This document shows, piece by piece, positions 12,601-24,883 of a stretch of DNA of 64,000 nt. Position numbers and translations under genes: made by a program. This DNA is from Glossina fuscipes. Lineage: Eukaryota; Arthropoda; Insecta; Diptera; Glossinidae. The notes beneath the pieces are model-generated. The model was not told the DNA's origin. It saw nothing but the letters and a program-made list of their open reading frames with translations, and did no database searches. Positions within the stretch are counted from its first letter, which is position 1, and each line of letters begins with the position of its first letter. The stretch spans positions 3,558,197 through 3,622,196 of the forward strand of contig NW_023998455.1 of the NCBI RefSeq assembly GCF_014805625.2, read 5' to 3'.

Positions 12601-12980
12601 AAATCGACAACTTTGCCATCGCTAGAAAGTCAGTCGGGTAAAAAAAAAATCAATCAAGTCATATACGTAAAAAAATAAAAATTCTTGATAAAGAGATTGA
12701 AATGGAAACGCTCTGGAGTGGAATTACATTATGAATGAAGCTTTGAAATAGACAACGCAACTTGCGTGAGCGATACCGCGCACTCACTCCCTTTTTAAAC
12801 TCCTCAAAATTATTGCAATTTCGCACCCCGGAGCAATGCCATCGAAACAGGAGATCCAAGAACGCACCTCCCTCCTATCTCCTGTTTTCGAACAAACATG
12901 AATGTAGAATTATGAAGCACATACGGCAGCTTTTAAGGCGATTTTAATGCGGACACCTGGTGATGACGTAAATATAACGC

Positions 12981-13285
12981 GACCTTTTTGATGAAAGTGA
13001 TGCGATGATGCGCCACCAAGCAGTTACCACAAATGACTTAAAACAACGCAAACAAGATTATATTTCCAATTGGAGTAAAGTTTTGCAATACACATACTGC
13101 TTATAAAGCTTATTGGACCAAAACGCATATTTAATTCAGGATAATGTGGTAGAACCTTGCTTTGATTATCTCAAAGAGGAAGAAGTCATACTATGATTCC
13201 TTGATATATGAACGCCGTTGTGTGTTGCTTCGAATAACCTGTAACAAGTTGCCAAAAATTCGAAAGAAAAGAAAGTTTCTTAGTG
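12981..13285 (+). pseudogene. Fragment of mitochondrial arginyl-tRNA synthetase
   Basis: Conceptual translation from 12981 gives DLFDESDAMMRHQ followed directly by AVTTNDLKQRKQDY and then QYTYC, SLLDQNAYLIQDNVVE and FDYLKEEE. These align with the ArgRS-m gene at 57.7-59.7 kb (DLLDEARERMFEKQ; AVIINDLKQRRQRDY; QYTHC; SLLEQNAHLIEDNVVE; FDYLNEEE). There is an in-frame stop after QYTYCL, small deletions, then loss of frame, although nucleotide similarity can be followed to about 13285. The two flanking parent segments come from different exons, so the copy seems to lack the 58-nt intron, suggesting a retrocopy. A 22-residue deletion at the junction makes that tentative. Weaker resemblance may extend left to about 12880. 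Confidence 0.75.
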
Positions 13286-13344
13286 TGTGAAAAGTAAAAT
13301 TGATGGTCGATTTTAATTCAAATTATTATTAATTTAGTTGGATC

Positions 13345-14580
13345 TTATTGCTGGGTTCGTACTGACTCATTTACCCGACGCATATACCAATCAGGTAGAA
13401 AAGAGCGTTCTTTGTTTGTGAAGCACTCGTACGAGATACGTCCAGTTGTAGAATTGAAGCAAAATTCGTACATTGTAAACGGGCTATCCACGTGACCCAT
13501 AATACTTTTCAAAGTGAGAAGAAATTGCTTCAAAAAATTGAAGCAAACCGATGGGTCCCAAAAATTTTGCTAGAAAAATTTATGTTGTGATGTTAACATG
13601 GATTATGGAATAGCGTTTTTATTGCTTACATTGTTTAGCGTAGGCAATGAGCTAGTTTTCATGCATTCAATATTTTGCACGAAACCTCTATCGTTACGAA
13701 GGCCTACATAGATATCTTCGATCCCAACTAAAAAAGACTGGCACCACCAGTTGCGTATTTTGTAGCGAAGGAATGAATACAATTTTCTATCAGTGACATT
13801 ACCTTCCCGCACTTTGATTTCCACGAATTTCAATGGCCCCAAATTAGGTTCCTTATAATCGCTAAAAAGAGAAGAACACCTTAGAAAACATACAGCTCGC
13901 TTGGAATACAGATCTTTTTACAGAGGTACAGTGTCATGACTCATGATACCATCCATTTCCGCGCTATACAGCAGATTTAGACTCTCTAAGCGGGTTTGAA
14001 AAACACAGGCGAACTCGGCACGTTCATCAACTGGTTCGCTCACATCAGGATTTTTGGAGGGGCACTTTGACAGGCAATATTGTTCAAATTTAAAACCGTA
14101 CGCGCAGAATGTTCTTTGCTGTTCTGTCGCGTAAAGCCTTTCAAACTTCGTTTGGTCAGTTTCACGTTCCGATAAATAAAATGTCCCATTGAAACGAGTC
14201 ACACGTACGCACCAATCTTGCTTTGTATCGTAGGGCGTGCACATAATGCGACGCAAGAGTCCACGGAAAGCTACGAATTCTGGTGGATTTCTAGTCAAAA
14301 AAATTCTTTTATAATGATCATTAAGAAATTTTAAAATATTATCAATGTCGCCGATTCCAATGTCTTTTTTGATCGCAAGATTGAGACCTTCATTTAAATT
14401 CAAAGGGAACTGGTACGCGGCTGGTAGTCTCAGATAACGCAGCTCCCGATCATTCGGCTGAAAGTCTAGATTAGTGTCAATACTGTAAAAACCTACGGGC
14501 GAAGGTTTTTTAAAATGTGGAAAGCTTGGTATAGTTGAGGGTGGCTGCATAACACAAATACCGCTATCGTTACGGTGCAT
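13345..14580 (-). CDS. DXO: DXO/Rai1 family decapping and exoribonuclease protein
   Basis: Predicted RNA 5'-end quality-control enzyme that removes incomplete or non-canonical caps and degrades the RNA. Exons on the minus strand: 14580-13922, 13861-13630, 13569-13345, with introns of 60 nt each; phases 2 and 0 match and the product is 371 aa. Family metal and active-site positions are intact: Arg106 (VAFRGLLRR), Glu166 (GFKFE), Glu208 and Asp210 (AEMDG), and Glu234 and Lys236 (FVEIK). The end of the protein (WDPSVCFNFLKQFL) matches the C-terminal helix of the family. Drosophila Cutoff is a paralogue that has lost these residues, so this copy looks like the catalytic orthologue rather than Cutoff. 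The 5' end is divergent from EMC1. Confidence 0.88.
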
Positions 14581-16037
14581 TTTGCAATTATTTTGAATTA
14601 TAACAATGAGCTGGCAAGTTCCTATAAATTACAAATCTTTTGAAGGAGATGAAGTCTAGTATTTATTATTTAAAAAAATTTACAAAGTAGCGAACCTATT
14701 AGCTCACACTCATTGGAAAGTGCTGTACAAAGAAAAAACAAATAAACTAATTTCTGCTAACAAGAACAAGCACGAATCATATGTTTCGATTTGATTCGGC
14801 CGCACAGCTGGAAAACTTTTCATTTTAGTGATAGCGAAGACACAAGAACTCGGGCGGTTTATTTACTGTATTTGCGTTATCATGCATGTTCCATGTGCTT
14901 AATAGTGCAATTTTTTACTTTCTTTGCTCTCCAAATTATAATTTATAACTAGAGAAGCAAATTAGCGAACAATTGCCGTGTTCCAGCAACTATAAAGCAG
15001 GGAAAGAAATCTTACATATGTACATATATATATAAAAATATATATACAGATAGAAAATATAAGGAAAATGTTATAATAGTAATAAAAAGATTAAATAAAC
15101 GCTGAAAAGAGAGACAAGCGAAAAAAAGAATAATGATGCTACCAGAAAGAAGTCGATTTTTTATTTACACTTTGGGTATATTTTTTTGGGAGGAGAACGT
15201 AGATTAACTTATTTCATTGCAATGTTGTGTAAGCTGCAGATGCTAAAAATATTGGCATTACTGAGTAAAGAATCGCGAGGTGATTTCAAAGGTGAGAATT
15301 AACTTAAATTTTCTCATTCGTTTAATGCTTTCAATATAATTTTTAAGTATAATTGTAGGGATTATTATTATTATTATTATAATTAAATCAGCTAGAGAAA
15401 AAAATTCAAAAATTAAAGTCTCAAAGTTCGCTGTTATCAAATGGAAAATCCATGATGCCTTTTCAATCTTCTTATTTTATTGTAGGTTTTTTTGGCGTAA
15501 GTTTTTAGTTTTTTTGTGTAGGTTTTCAGTTTTTTGGTATAGAATTTCTTGGTGTAACTTTTCGAATGGAAGCGCGACAAACAATCCAAGCTATATACCC
15601 AGCTCATGTTGATTTCATTAAAAATCTAAATTCTGCGTTTCAAATCTCATTTGATTTTAGACCCTTACTTTTTCTTCACTAAACCAAAGTAGGCGGACAT
15701 TGTAAGAAGGTGATTTCACATCAAGCACGCGTCAGAGGAAATTGTAATGGTAAAACATTCTCTCTCCTAATAATTTTTCATACTTGTAAAATTTTACTAC
15801 GAGATTTGTTATACCCGAATCTCTAATTACAATAATAAAAAAATGAAATGACTGCAAATGTCAAATGTGAGAAATAAGCACACTTGGCAACATTGATCTC
15901 AGGCCCTATTATTTTTGCACTGGGGATTTTAATTTATTAATAAATTATCAATAATCTTTATTAAAAAGTTAAACTTAATAAAGTAAATTGTAGGCATTTA
16001 AGTTAGAAAAATCGTCGTAGCAATATAATCAAATAAA
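14581..16037. other. Intergenic region between DXO-like gene and EMC1 (divergent)
   Basis: Shared upstream region of two divergently transcribed genes, 1,457 bp between start codons. It holds an ATT run near 15362-15381 and short T-rich degenerate repeats at about 15483-15560 (GTAGGTTTTT, GTGTAGGTTTTC). No CDS or RNA gene recognised. Confidence 0.6.
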
Positions 16038-19000
16038 ATGCATTTTAAGTGGAGAAGCTGTTTAAGATTGTTGGCGGTTTTATTCACTTTTGATTGTGTA
16101 CGATGCCTATATGAGGATCAAATAAAAAAATTCGATTGGTAAGTTTTTGCTAGAATTTCTTTTAAATACTTTTAAAAGATCAAAATTCTTATGAAATTAA
16201 GTTTTATATGTATTTCATAGGCGCTCTCTGCATGTAGGTGGTGTTGAAAGGGCAGATTTAGATATGAATGGTTTTCAGCCACGTCTTTTATTGAGCACAC
16301 GTGAAAATGTTTTAGCATCATTATGTCCAGAAACCGGAGAATTGATGTGGCGACAAGTATTTGAAAGTGGTATTCGTGGAGATATCAAATTAATGCAAAT
16401 TTCATCAACTTCAACTGCAAGTGATAATACAGCAGCTGCTAGAATTAGTTCCAGTCATGGTTTCGATATGTTAACTGTGCAAGGTCATAATCCAGCTTTA
16501 ATTAGAGGCTGGAATAGCAATATGGGGCTAAGTGAGTGGGAATGGTCTTTAATGCCGCTACAAAGTGGAAGAGCTATCGATAGCTTTTGGTTTTATAGCA
16601 AATCAATGCTCTATCATATATTACCGATTTGGCAAAGTCATCTTGAAGTTACACAATATTTTGCTTCGTCAGGCCAACCCTTAGGCAACACGGCAAAAAT
16701 AGCGGCATCATGGATAGATAAGGAGAAATGTACGTTAAGTGGTATTTATTATACATGCTTGGAAAAACAACAGTTAATTACATTGGATTTGACGGCGGAT
16801 CAACCAAAAATCATGTACGAAGATTTAGAAAATGTGCCAGCATATCCTTTAAAAAATTTAGAGGTGAGTAATCCCACGTTTTATTGCTTTATACTGATTT
16901 AAACAAAATTCTGACTTATATATAAGGGCGCATCAGGAGTGCTTATAGTGGATAAAAAGCTTGTAGCTATTAAAAATGATATTCCAGTGTGCAAATCTTT
17001 GCTAAGCCAAAGTTATATAGTGGGTAACTATAAAAAGGAAAAAATTATAATCACTGCCGATGTGAAAGACAAGGTAATCAATTGTGAATAAGATTTCAAA
17101 TTAAAAACTTGCGAAATTAATCTAATTATTTAATTTTTATTATTTAAGATTCTCCATATACAAAGTTATTATTTAGAATCATGCGAACCTTTAGCACAAT
17201 TTTCCAGCACATTAAGCTATCCTGAACATTTGGGCATCCCAAATTTAAAAGCATTTGATTGTAAATCGAGCCGCAACTCGAATGACGGAAATTGTTTATT
17301 CATATTCGATACAACTGATGATTCCATAGTAGCGGTGCGACAATCTAAAATTCTTTGGATTCGATCGGAAGCTTTAGCCAATGTTGTCTCAGCTGAATTT
17401 GTTGATTTGCCCTTAACCGATAATGAGGGCGTTTTAGAGAATGAAATGAAGGGAAAAGCTGGTAAGTATCTGAGAGTTATTTTTTAATTAAAAATTTACT
17501 TATTAATTAATATCGTATAATAATGGGTGGATTTTGAAAAACAAAGAAAAATTAATAATAATTCACTAATAATTTTTATACCTGTTTTATTAAAATTTCA
17601 CGCAAACACTAATATTTCAAATTATATCTAAAAACTGATAAAGACGTTCCTTTCGGTTTGGATTGTAAGTAAAGTGATTGTTATGTATCAATTTTTTGTA
17701 CGCCTATATAAAACATACATATATAAATGTGTTTATATACTCACGTTATATATAAAATCACTACTTGGTTACTTAACTAAGACATGTAAAATATATTGCG
17801 CTAGAACTGAATATTTATAAAAAATATTTTTTTGAAAATTATATATTAGCGTAACGGTGAAGCTTGTTCGCGTCACTTTCATGCATGTAAACGCTGACGT
17901 AACGTTCCTATTTGCTACTACTACTCTGCATAATACTATATTGCGATCGTTTATAAAATTTAAGATTGTAATCTGTCTTACTAGTGCTTTGTGCGCTCCT
18001 ATATATACATCAATGTGAAATGAAAAGCTAGGAACAACAATAGGGGTGAGAATCGTTCTCAATTAAACGTACAATTGTAAAATACATTACGATTGGAAAT
18101 CGTATATGAGAATTTCAGTCGACTTTCATGGTTGAATAAATTAAGAAAATACCGATAGGCCAGACTGTAGTCACCTCTTCAGCCGAGCTGAATGTGTTCC
18201 CTTCGCCCACCTTAGAATAAATAATACCTTACGAACGTGTTCTCCCTGTCGAATGTATGTCTTGTAATGTTTTCTTCTCTGCCGGCCATATTTTATCGGT
18301 ATGTCATCTATCGAAAATTAACAAACCCCTCGAGAAGGTGCTTGGCCGTTCCTAAAGAGACATGATTTCTCTTGTGCGCCTTTCCCAACGAGCAGAAAAG
18401 AGGCCTTTGACGCTTTATTTCAATTTCTCTAGCTACACAATGTAAATAAATACCTTTTCTTTTATTTATTACATTTATTTATTATTTTATTATTGCCTTT
18501 ATTTTATTATTTCCCTTAATATTTTAACTTCAGAAGGCCTCGCCTACAGGCGCATGCCTTGCCTTTTAACCATTTTTTGTAAATACATGTATGGACAACA
18601 AATAAATACACACAGCTAGGATTGAAATGGTTGCGACCACGCTTGCAAATTTCGAAAAATTGATTAATCTCTTTTTCAACGCATAACGTAGATGTGAAAT
18701 GCTTGCAAAATGTCTTCGTAATTCTATGAATTTCATAAACTAAATTGTCAATATCAATTCATCTTTGATAAATTGTGATCGTAGCAATTTGATGGTCAAT
18801 GTCCACCGAATTATCCTTTATCCGCTTTTGATTCTATATACAGTCTACTTATTTGGTATCTAAAGTGATGGTTATTGACATAGTTATTGATCGGTTTTTA
18901 TTCGATGTCTGCAATTTGTTCTCCGTCTCATCGTTTATTAGCTTTCCATGCCTTGCTATTTGTATAGATACGTATTATACGTTACAAAATTGAACTTATA

Positions 19001-20485
19001 TTGACTTGAAAGATCTTATTAGATTTGTAAATAAATTTGCATTATGATAAAAAGCCTGCAAATTAATAAAATTATTTTTTATTTAAAAAATTTCTTTTTA
19101 ATTCTCTTTATTCCTTATCATTAACCTAAAGCTGATATAATGAGTGCTTTCTTGCATCGCATAACCTCACAGATAATGCATGTGAAAAGTCTACTTCTGC
19201 ACGTAATCGGCTTGGGTCCGAAACCGTCCGATACTCAACGTGCCGGTCTAGTACGTGACGCCTTCGGTTTGCATAAAATGTTAGTAGTATTAACAAGAAG
19301 CGGCAAAATATTCGGTATCGATAACATAAGCGGTAAACATCATTGGCAATATTTTCTTAATAATGTCGAAAATTTTGCAAATGATCAAGAGATGCGCTTA
19401 CTGGTACAAAGAACTAGCAAACATTTCCCATTGTCGGCTTTATGTACAGTGGTAGCCAAAGATAAGGTAAATATTGATAGTATTATTAAAATTGATCCAA
19501 ACAAGTGAATTTTTGTTTTGTTTTTGTTTTTGTTTTTTTTTTTCGTTAAAGTTAACAGAAAATGGTGTTTTGTTACGTTTTAATCCCATTACGGGGCAAA
19601 CGTCCGAAGGTGGTTTGCTAAAATTAACATATAAAATAAAACAATTAACTCTGTTAACTGAAACGGATAATGATTTTGTTAAAGGTCTTTTAATAATCGA
19701 CGCTGAAGATCGGTTACATGTTTATCCAGAGTACGCCACAAAAAAAGTGAGTAGGAAAACGTTATAAAAAAAAGGCCTTTTTCCATTTAAGATCCTTTTT
19801 CTATTGTTTTATTACCACGCAGGCAAATGGTATCTATATGTTTACTGCTCAGAAAGACCAAGCCACCTTAAATGGTTTCTTTGTACAATACGAAAATAAG
19901 GTAAAAATATATTATTTTTCTTTTATACATGCTTCGCAGAATTTGATCGTATTTAGATTCTAATACTGCAGTTTATTTATTTTCCCAGGCGTAGTAAATT
20001 AGATTTGCCATATCACTGGTAGAAATCAAAGAGAGAAAGGGAAAGAATCTCTTGCCAGAATCCGAGTCTAATAGACATGTATACTTTAATTTAACGAAAT
20101 CAAAAAAATATTTTAATAATTAGGTCTTTCTTTTTGGATCAAAAAGCACGGCATTAATAAACAAAGGGAGCTAAATTATGCTTCGAAAAGCAATATTCTT
20201 CTATAGTAAAAGTACAAGTGTGAATAAATCAGCAAACTTTCTATATGTAATAATGGCAGGTCAATTTAAGTCCAATTTATACAATGCAAAGGTATTTTAC
20301 GCTGCACATTCACATTGTTTTTACATGGTCTCTTTTTACCCGATTCGCCAATAAGAATAAAAATTCTTTTTTACACGAATCACAAAAAAAAGAAAAAATG
20401 TTTATTTTTCCCTTTTCTGCCTTTGCTTATCATATAATATTCTAGATTAAGAAAAACGCGAGAGAAAAAAGGCTGACCAAAAAGT

Positions 20486-20519
<34 letters not shown>

Positions 20520-22716
20520 ACTGATGATGTTAGACTTGAGTTGAGCGCTGGATAAAAAAAGAATTGTTTCCCGTCTTTATATCACTTCTTTTCGAAGTTT
20601 ATTTTGGATTTTCTTTCTTTGTTTCTTTTCACTTCAGGAGCTGACAATTTTGCCTTTGTGGAATGTTGACTTAAGTGGTCATAATGGCGATCATAAAATC
20701 ATCTCATTAGCGTCGAAAAATCCTCTTGAGCGTGTTCATTCGCAGGGTCGCGTTATGCCTGATCGTTCCGTGTTGTACAAATACATAAATCCAAATCTCG
20801 TCGCTGTTTTTACTCTCGCCAAAGATGATGTACATAAATGTAATTTGTTACTTTTAAAAATCTCTGTATCTTCTTCTTTTGTTTTTTGTTTTTTCTAAAT
20901 TGTATTTTTATATATTTCCAGTTCTTATGTATGTCTATTTAATTGATGTTGTTTCTGGTTCGATAGTATTTACGATGATGCATCGTAAAGTGAGGCCTCC
21001 TTTGCATGCCGTGCACTCCGAAAATTGGCTCGCTTATGCTTATTATAATGATAAAGTACGACGTGTAGAAATTAGTAAGTATTCCGTTATAAAATATAGA
21101 GCGATTACAATTATCGTATTATATCTTCACTTTTAGCTACAATCGAATTGTACGAGGGCAAAACTCAAGCCAATAGTACTGTGTGGAGTTCATTAAATGC
21201 TCCTCCGTTGCCATTGGTAGAACGCCAAAGTTACATTATGCCTGCCATGGTGGAAACCTTAAGAGAAACTATAACTGAACGAGGCATAACAAATAAAGAC
21301 GTATTAAGTAAGTGTATTGACTATGCACGGTATAAAAAAAAAGAAGGTTGAATGGAACAAAACAAGACGGACCGACGGACCGACGAACTTAAATCAGTAA
21401 AATAAAAGATATCTCTACAAGCGTTGCCTGCATCTGTAGCCTTGGACTATGACTGGTGTAGGATATAAAAAAGAAAAATCATAAATCATATATATGTTTA
21501 ATCAGCGTATGTAGCGATATCGGTGTAACCCTCTCTGTCTTTTTAAAGCATTTTGTCCATCTAAAAGCTTTAATAGTATGAGTGAGAAGGGGATATATCA
21601 TTTCAAGTCGCCTAGAGGGCTTAAATTTCTCGTAGGATCCACAAAGCTCTGCTTTCAAGAAAAGTCAAGCATTAATGTCAAATTTATCTTCCTAGGCAGC
21701 ATTCAATGAGAAGCCCCGTTTTCCTCTCTAAATGTTTTAGTTCAAAATCGAATTATAAGTTCGTTCGCTGTCGAACTAACTAACAATTTGTGATATATTT
21801 GCGTAATGTGCTTGGTGCTGTGCAATCATCGGTGCGTTCATCTGTTAAATTTATGAAGAGGCGTTTGGCGATTTTTCAAGGAAGAATGAATCCAATAGGA
21901 CTCTTGTGATCCCTGTCTGTTGCCAGTTTGGCTGGTCATGTCATAAAGAACCGTTTAGTGGCGATTTAGTAGAAACTTTGGTTCGCTTTGTCTGAAATCT
22001 GATTTTAGAATTTTTCTCAACTGCAGCACTTAATTCACTAAGTTCTGGGAAAATTTCACAAGCTTGTACTCGCAATAATAACAATAGACCTAAAAAAATT
22101 GTTGTTGTTCCTCAATATCCCAGGTACTGACGTGAAAACCGATATGCAATCTATACATATATATATGTTTAAATATCATAAATACTCAAATTCGAAGAAT
22201 GCCGATCAAGTCAAGAAAGAGAAATGCTTTTATTGCTATATTTTTAGTTGGTACATCTAAGGGTTCAATATTGGAATTGCCGTGGTATTTATTAGACCCA
22301 CGGCGTCCTATAGCTTCTAAGACTAGTGGTCGGGAAGAAGGAGCTGTGCCTTATGTTCCTGAATTACCCATACTCACCGATAATATCATCAATTATAATC
22401 AAACCATATCAAGATTACGTTACATTCACACTGCACCCAGCGGTTTGGAAAGTACCTGTCTGGTGGTAGCTGCCGGTTTAGGTTTGTAATAAAGTAAAAC
22501 ATTTTCCAACTATTTTAAATTTTATTCCTTTTACCCACTTTCGAAATTTATGCAGATATGTTTGTCACGCGCATTGCACCCTCTAAAACTTTTGATTTAT
22601 TAAAGGAGGACTTTGATTATTTCCTTATATCGATAGTTTTGATTGCGTTAGTGTCCAGCTCATTTATCGCCAAACATTTCGCCTCCCGCAAGATTTTGAA
22701 ACAAGCCTGGAAATAG
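16038..22716 (+). CDS. EMC1: ER membrane protein complex subunit 1 (12 exons)
   Basis: Largest luminal and transmembrane subunit of the ER membrane insertase EMC. Exons: 16038-16138, 16221-16863, 16927-17073, 17149-17461, 19132-19466, 19552-19746, 19823-19900, 20638-20839, 20922-21074, 21137-21307, 22248-22481, 22556-22716. Every phase is consistent and the product is 910 aa, the usual length. Residues 1 to about 23 (CLRLLAVLFTF core) form a signal peptide. YEDQIKKFDWR opens the luminal beta-propeller. The conserved late region includes RQSYIMPAMVETLRETITERG, VGTSKGSILELPW, LLDPRRP and DMFVTRIAPSKTFDLL, and the C-terminal membrane anchor is FLISIVLIALVSSSFIAKHF. Exon 5 was placed by the phase join A|DIMSAFLHRI. 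A possible 21-nt cassette exon at 17644-17664 is described separately. Confidence 0.94.
17462..19131 (+). other. EMC1: EMC1 intron 4
   Basis: The longest EMC1 intron (1,670 bp), with a GTAAGT donor and a CCTAAAG acceptor. It includes the candidate microexon at 17644-17664. The rest is AT-rich with no recognised coding sequence. Confidence 0.75.
17644..17664 (+). other. EMC1: Candidate 21-nt cassette microexon in EMC1
   Basis: The 21 nt after GATAAAG and before a perfect GTAAGT donor are in phase with both neighbouring exons. Inclusion would replace the junction Ala with DVPFGLDS, a net seven-residue insertion with no stop. The polypyrimidine tract upstream is weak, so this may be skipped or chance. 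Confidence 0.35.
20488..20516. repeat. (AT)n microsatellite
   Basis: A pure TA dinucleotide run in EMC1 intron 7. Similar runs occur at about 23184-23222, 27838-27860, 36366-36388, 47427-47455 and 55820-55846. Confidence 0.9.
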
Positions 22717-23180
22717 TCTCGAAGCGGTTGCCTGCAAGCATATTTGCTCGATTGTACAACTGAAACTTACTAATTACGTGTGGGACGTTGTAGCAGCATT
22801 AAATTCAATTTTAAACTTTATAGGAAAATTTTAATAAAAATACCGCCATCACGATAACAACAACAACAAACAGCAGCAACAACACAAAAATTTACGAAAC
22901 ATCCTCAGCAGGTTTAGTTAAAAGCAAAGAAGTAAAAAATGAAAAAAAAAAACTAACTTTAATAAATAAAAAATTATTTTTTTTTATAGGTTTTTCTTTT
23001 ATATATCATTTGGTGTTTTCCATATACTTTTCTATGTTACGGTTTGTCATGTAAGATAATCGAGTTTTTTTTTTGTTTCGGTTTAATTTTTTTGTTTTAT
23101 CTTTGTTTTGCGCTTTAAATGTTTTTGTGCAGTCATTGCAATTTATTTAAAATAATTTATGTTTCTTATGTATATTATAT

Positions 23181-23228
<48 letters not shown>

Positions 23229-24287
23229 AGTAAAATATAAATAAATGAAACCAAGGACTGTTTAAAATAAAATAAAAAAAACAAGGCTCTGTTCGTTATT
23301 AAAAGTTTATGTGGCACAATAAGCCATACAAACACGCACACATCCAATATAACTGCGAACTGCTAGGTTTTTTTCAGTTCTTTGATTGAAATTCACGCCA
23401 TTACCTTACAATAATGCCAAACGCGGAGTGGTTGTTTTTTATGATTGCATTGTGTAGTGTGATCGCATACCGTTATATGCATCCACTTTGAAATGCGACA
23501 GAATTATGCAAATTCAGCCTAATTCTTTTGCTAAAAGAACAATAAAAATTGTCACACTTCACCTGGCTGAATATTGCATTTCGTAATTCAATACGATGCC
23601 AGGCGCTCCAATTTAAAACAATTATCATTTTGATGATGTTAGCATAATTTAGTGTAATAATTTGTGTATAAATAGCCAGGCAAGAATTGAATAAAGTCAA
23701 TTGTCTAAAAGCTCAAAAGCGTTACATCCGAATAATATCATAGATAGAGATTGCTTCATGCCGATCTCGATTGGCATTTCATAAAGAAGCAGATTGACTT
23801 GGCGTTCTGAAGCCGAGCAGTTTAGGAAATATTCTACAACTCCAAATTGGTCACACTTGGGAGACATTCATAGGGAATCTTCCCATGAATAAATTATTGT
23901 ACACATCCAAACGTTTTTCAAAATTATTACAACTGATTCCCATTCTTCTCGCTTATAATGTATCGAAATATTACTTACGAATATATATATGTGTGTATTT
24001 ATATATATGTCTTCTATAGAAGACTAACTTAAATGCATTTTATTTATTTATTTCTTTGTTTTTTCATTTGAGCAATACTTTATATAATTTTTTAATAAAT
24101 AAAAATGTTTCTTAAAAAAAATGTTCGTAAAAAATAATAAATTCTATTAATGGGCATACATAATTTACTTGAAGACTAGGTAAATGATAATATGATGATG
24201 TGCTTCGTTGATGCTTTGTTGAACGGAAGATAAACATTGATTATAATAGCAATTACAGATTATAACGAAGAAAAAAGAGGATATAAC
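22717..24287. other. Intergenic region between EMC1 and CNIH4 3' ends
   Basis: 3' flanks of two convergent genes. It begins with CAA/CAG-rich sequence (about 22855-22890) and includes an (AT)n run at 23184-23222 and several AATAAA-like signals. No CDS recognised; the minus-strand frame at 23473-23700 has no family resemblance. Confidence 0.6.
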
Positions 24288-24883
24288 TTAAAAATCGGTA
24301 ACAATTTCATCTCCTTCATGACGTTTTATTGGATCACCTTTTAGTAAAGCGGCCATCATGCTGGAATAGTTATTAAAAAGAAAAGTCCATTTAATCAAAT
24401 GTATAGCGCAGTGAAATTAAGACACTCACTAATACAAAGCGATGAAGAACATTATGAAATAATAGCCCAAATAGATCATTGTATTCCGTAAATGGACTTT
24501 TAATAAACCTCGACTATGTATATCCACGGGATCGTAAATACCTAAACTATCTCTTGGTTGTTTATGCAGTTCATAGCCTAACCAAAAAACCATCGGAATA
24601 TTGATTAGCAGCAGCAACCAATGCCCGTCGACCAATAATAGCCCACAAAGTATTAAATGAGAACCGAATTTTGGTATAACCCAGAAATTTAAACGAGCAC
24701 AACACTCTTGAGCATTGATATAATCACATTCTAAATCGGCTAAATTTAAAACCTAAAAAATTTTTACTTAACTTTTAATTAGAAAATAAATGAAAATTAT
24801 AATTTTACATAGTAAATTAACAATAATAGTATGGCACCGTAAATTGCTAAACTTATGGCAAACGTTGCAGGTTCCGGAAGCAT
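24288..24883 (-). CDS. cnir: Cornichon-related cargo receptor (CNIH4 type)
   Basis: Small multi-pass membrane protein that helps export selected cargo from the ER in COPII vesicles. Exons on the minus strand: 24883-24809, 24752-24430, 24360-24288; introns of 56 and 69 nt; 156 aa. Hydrophobic segments lie at about 8-25 (ISLAIYGAILLLLIYY), 53-80 and 118-140. Signature stretches LADLECDYINA, FWVIPKFG, IYDPVDIHSRGLLK and the C-terminal KGDPIKRHEGDEIVTDF match the CNIH4/cornichon-related branch rather than classical cornichon, which has a different tail. The last exon adds YYMMAALLKGD after the split codon TA|C, and the first exon starts MLPEPATF. Divergent from the following small ORF and mRpS9. 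Confidence 0.93.

Larger units (their letters stand above)
12358..13344. other. Intergenic region upstream of Taf7 containing a pseudogene
   Basis: Contains the presumed Taf7 promoter (GTTTATCG at about 12554 and TATCGATA at 12593) and a decayed ArgRS-m fragment at about 12981-13285 on the opposite strand. It lies between the 5' end of Taf7 and the 3' end of the DXO-like gene, both on the minus strand. Confidence 0.6.

Noticed and set aside
16576..16583. TATCGATA motif
   Set aside because: Falls in EMC1 exon 2 coding AIDSF; no start site is expected nearby.
23849..23859. TGGTCACACTT, close to a Drosophila core-promoter motif
   Set aside because: Last base deviates and it lies between two 3' ends with no gene start nearby.
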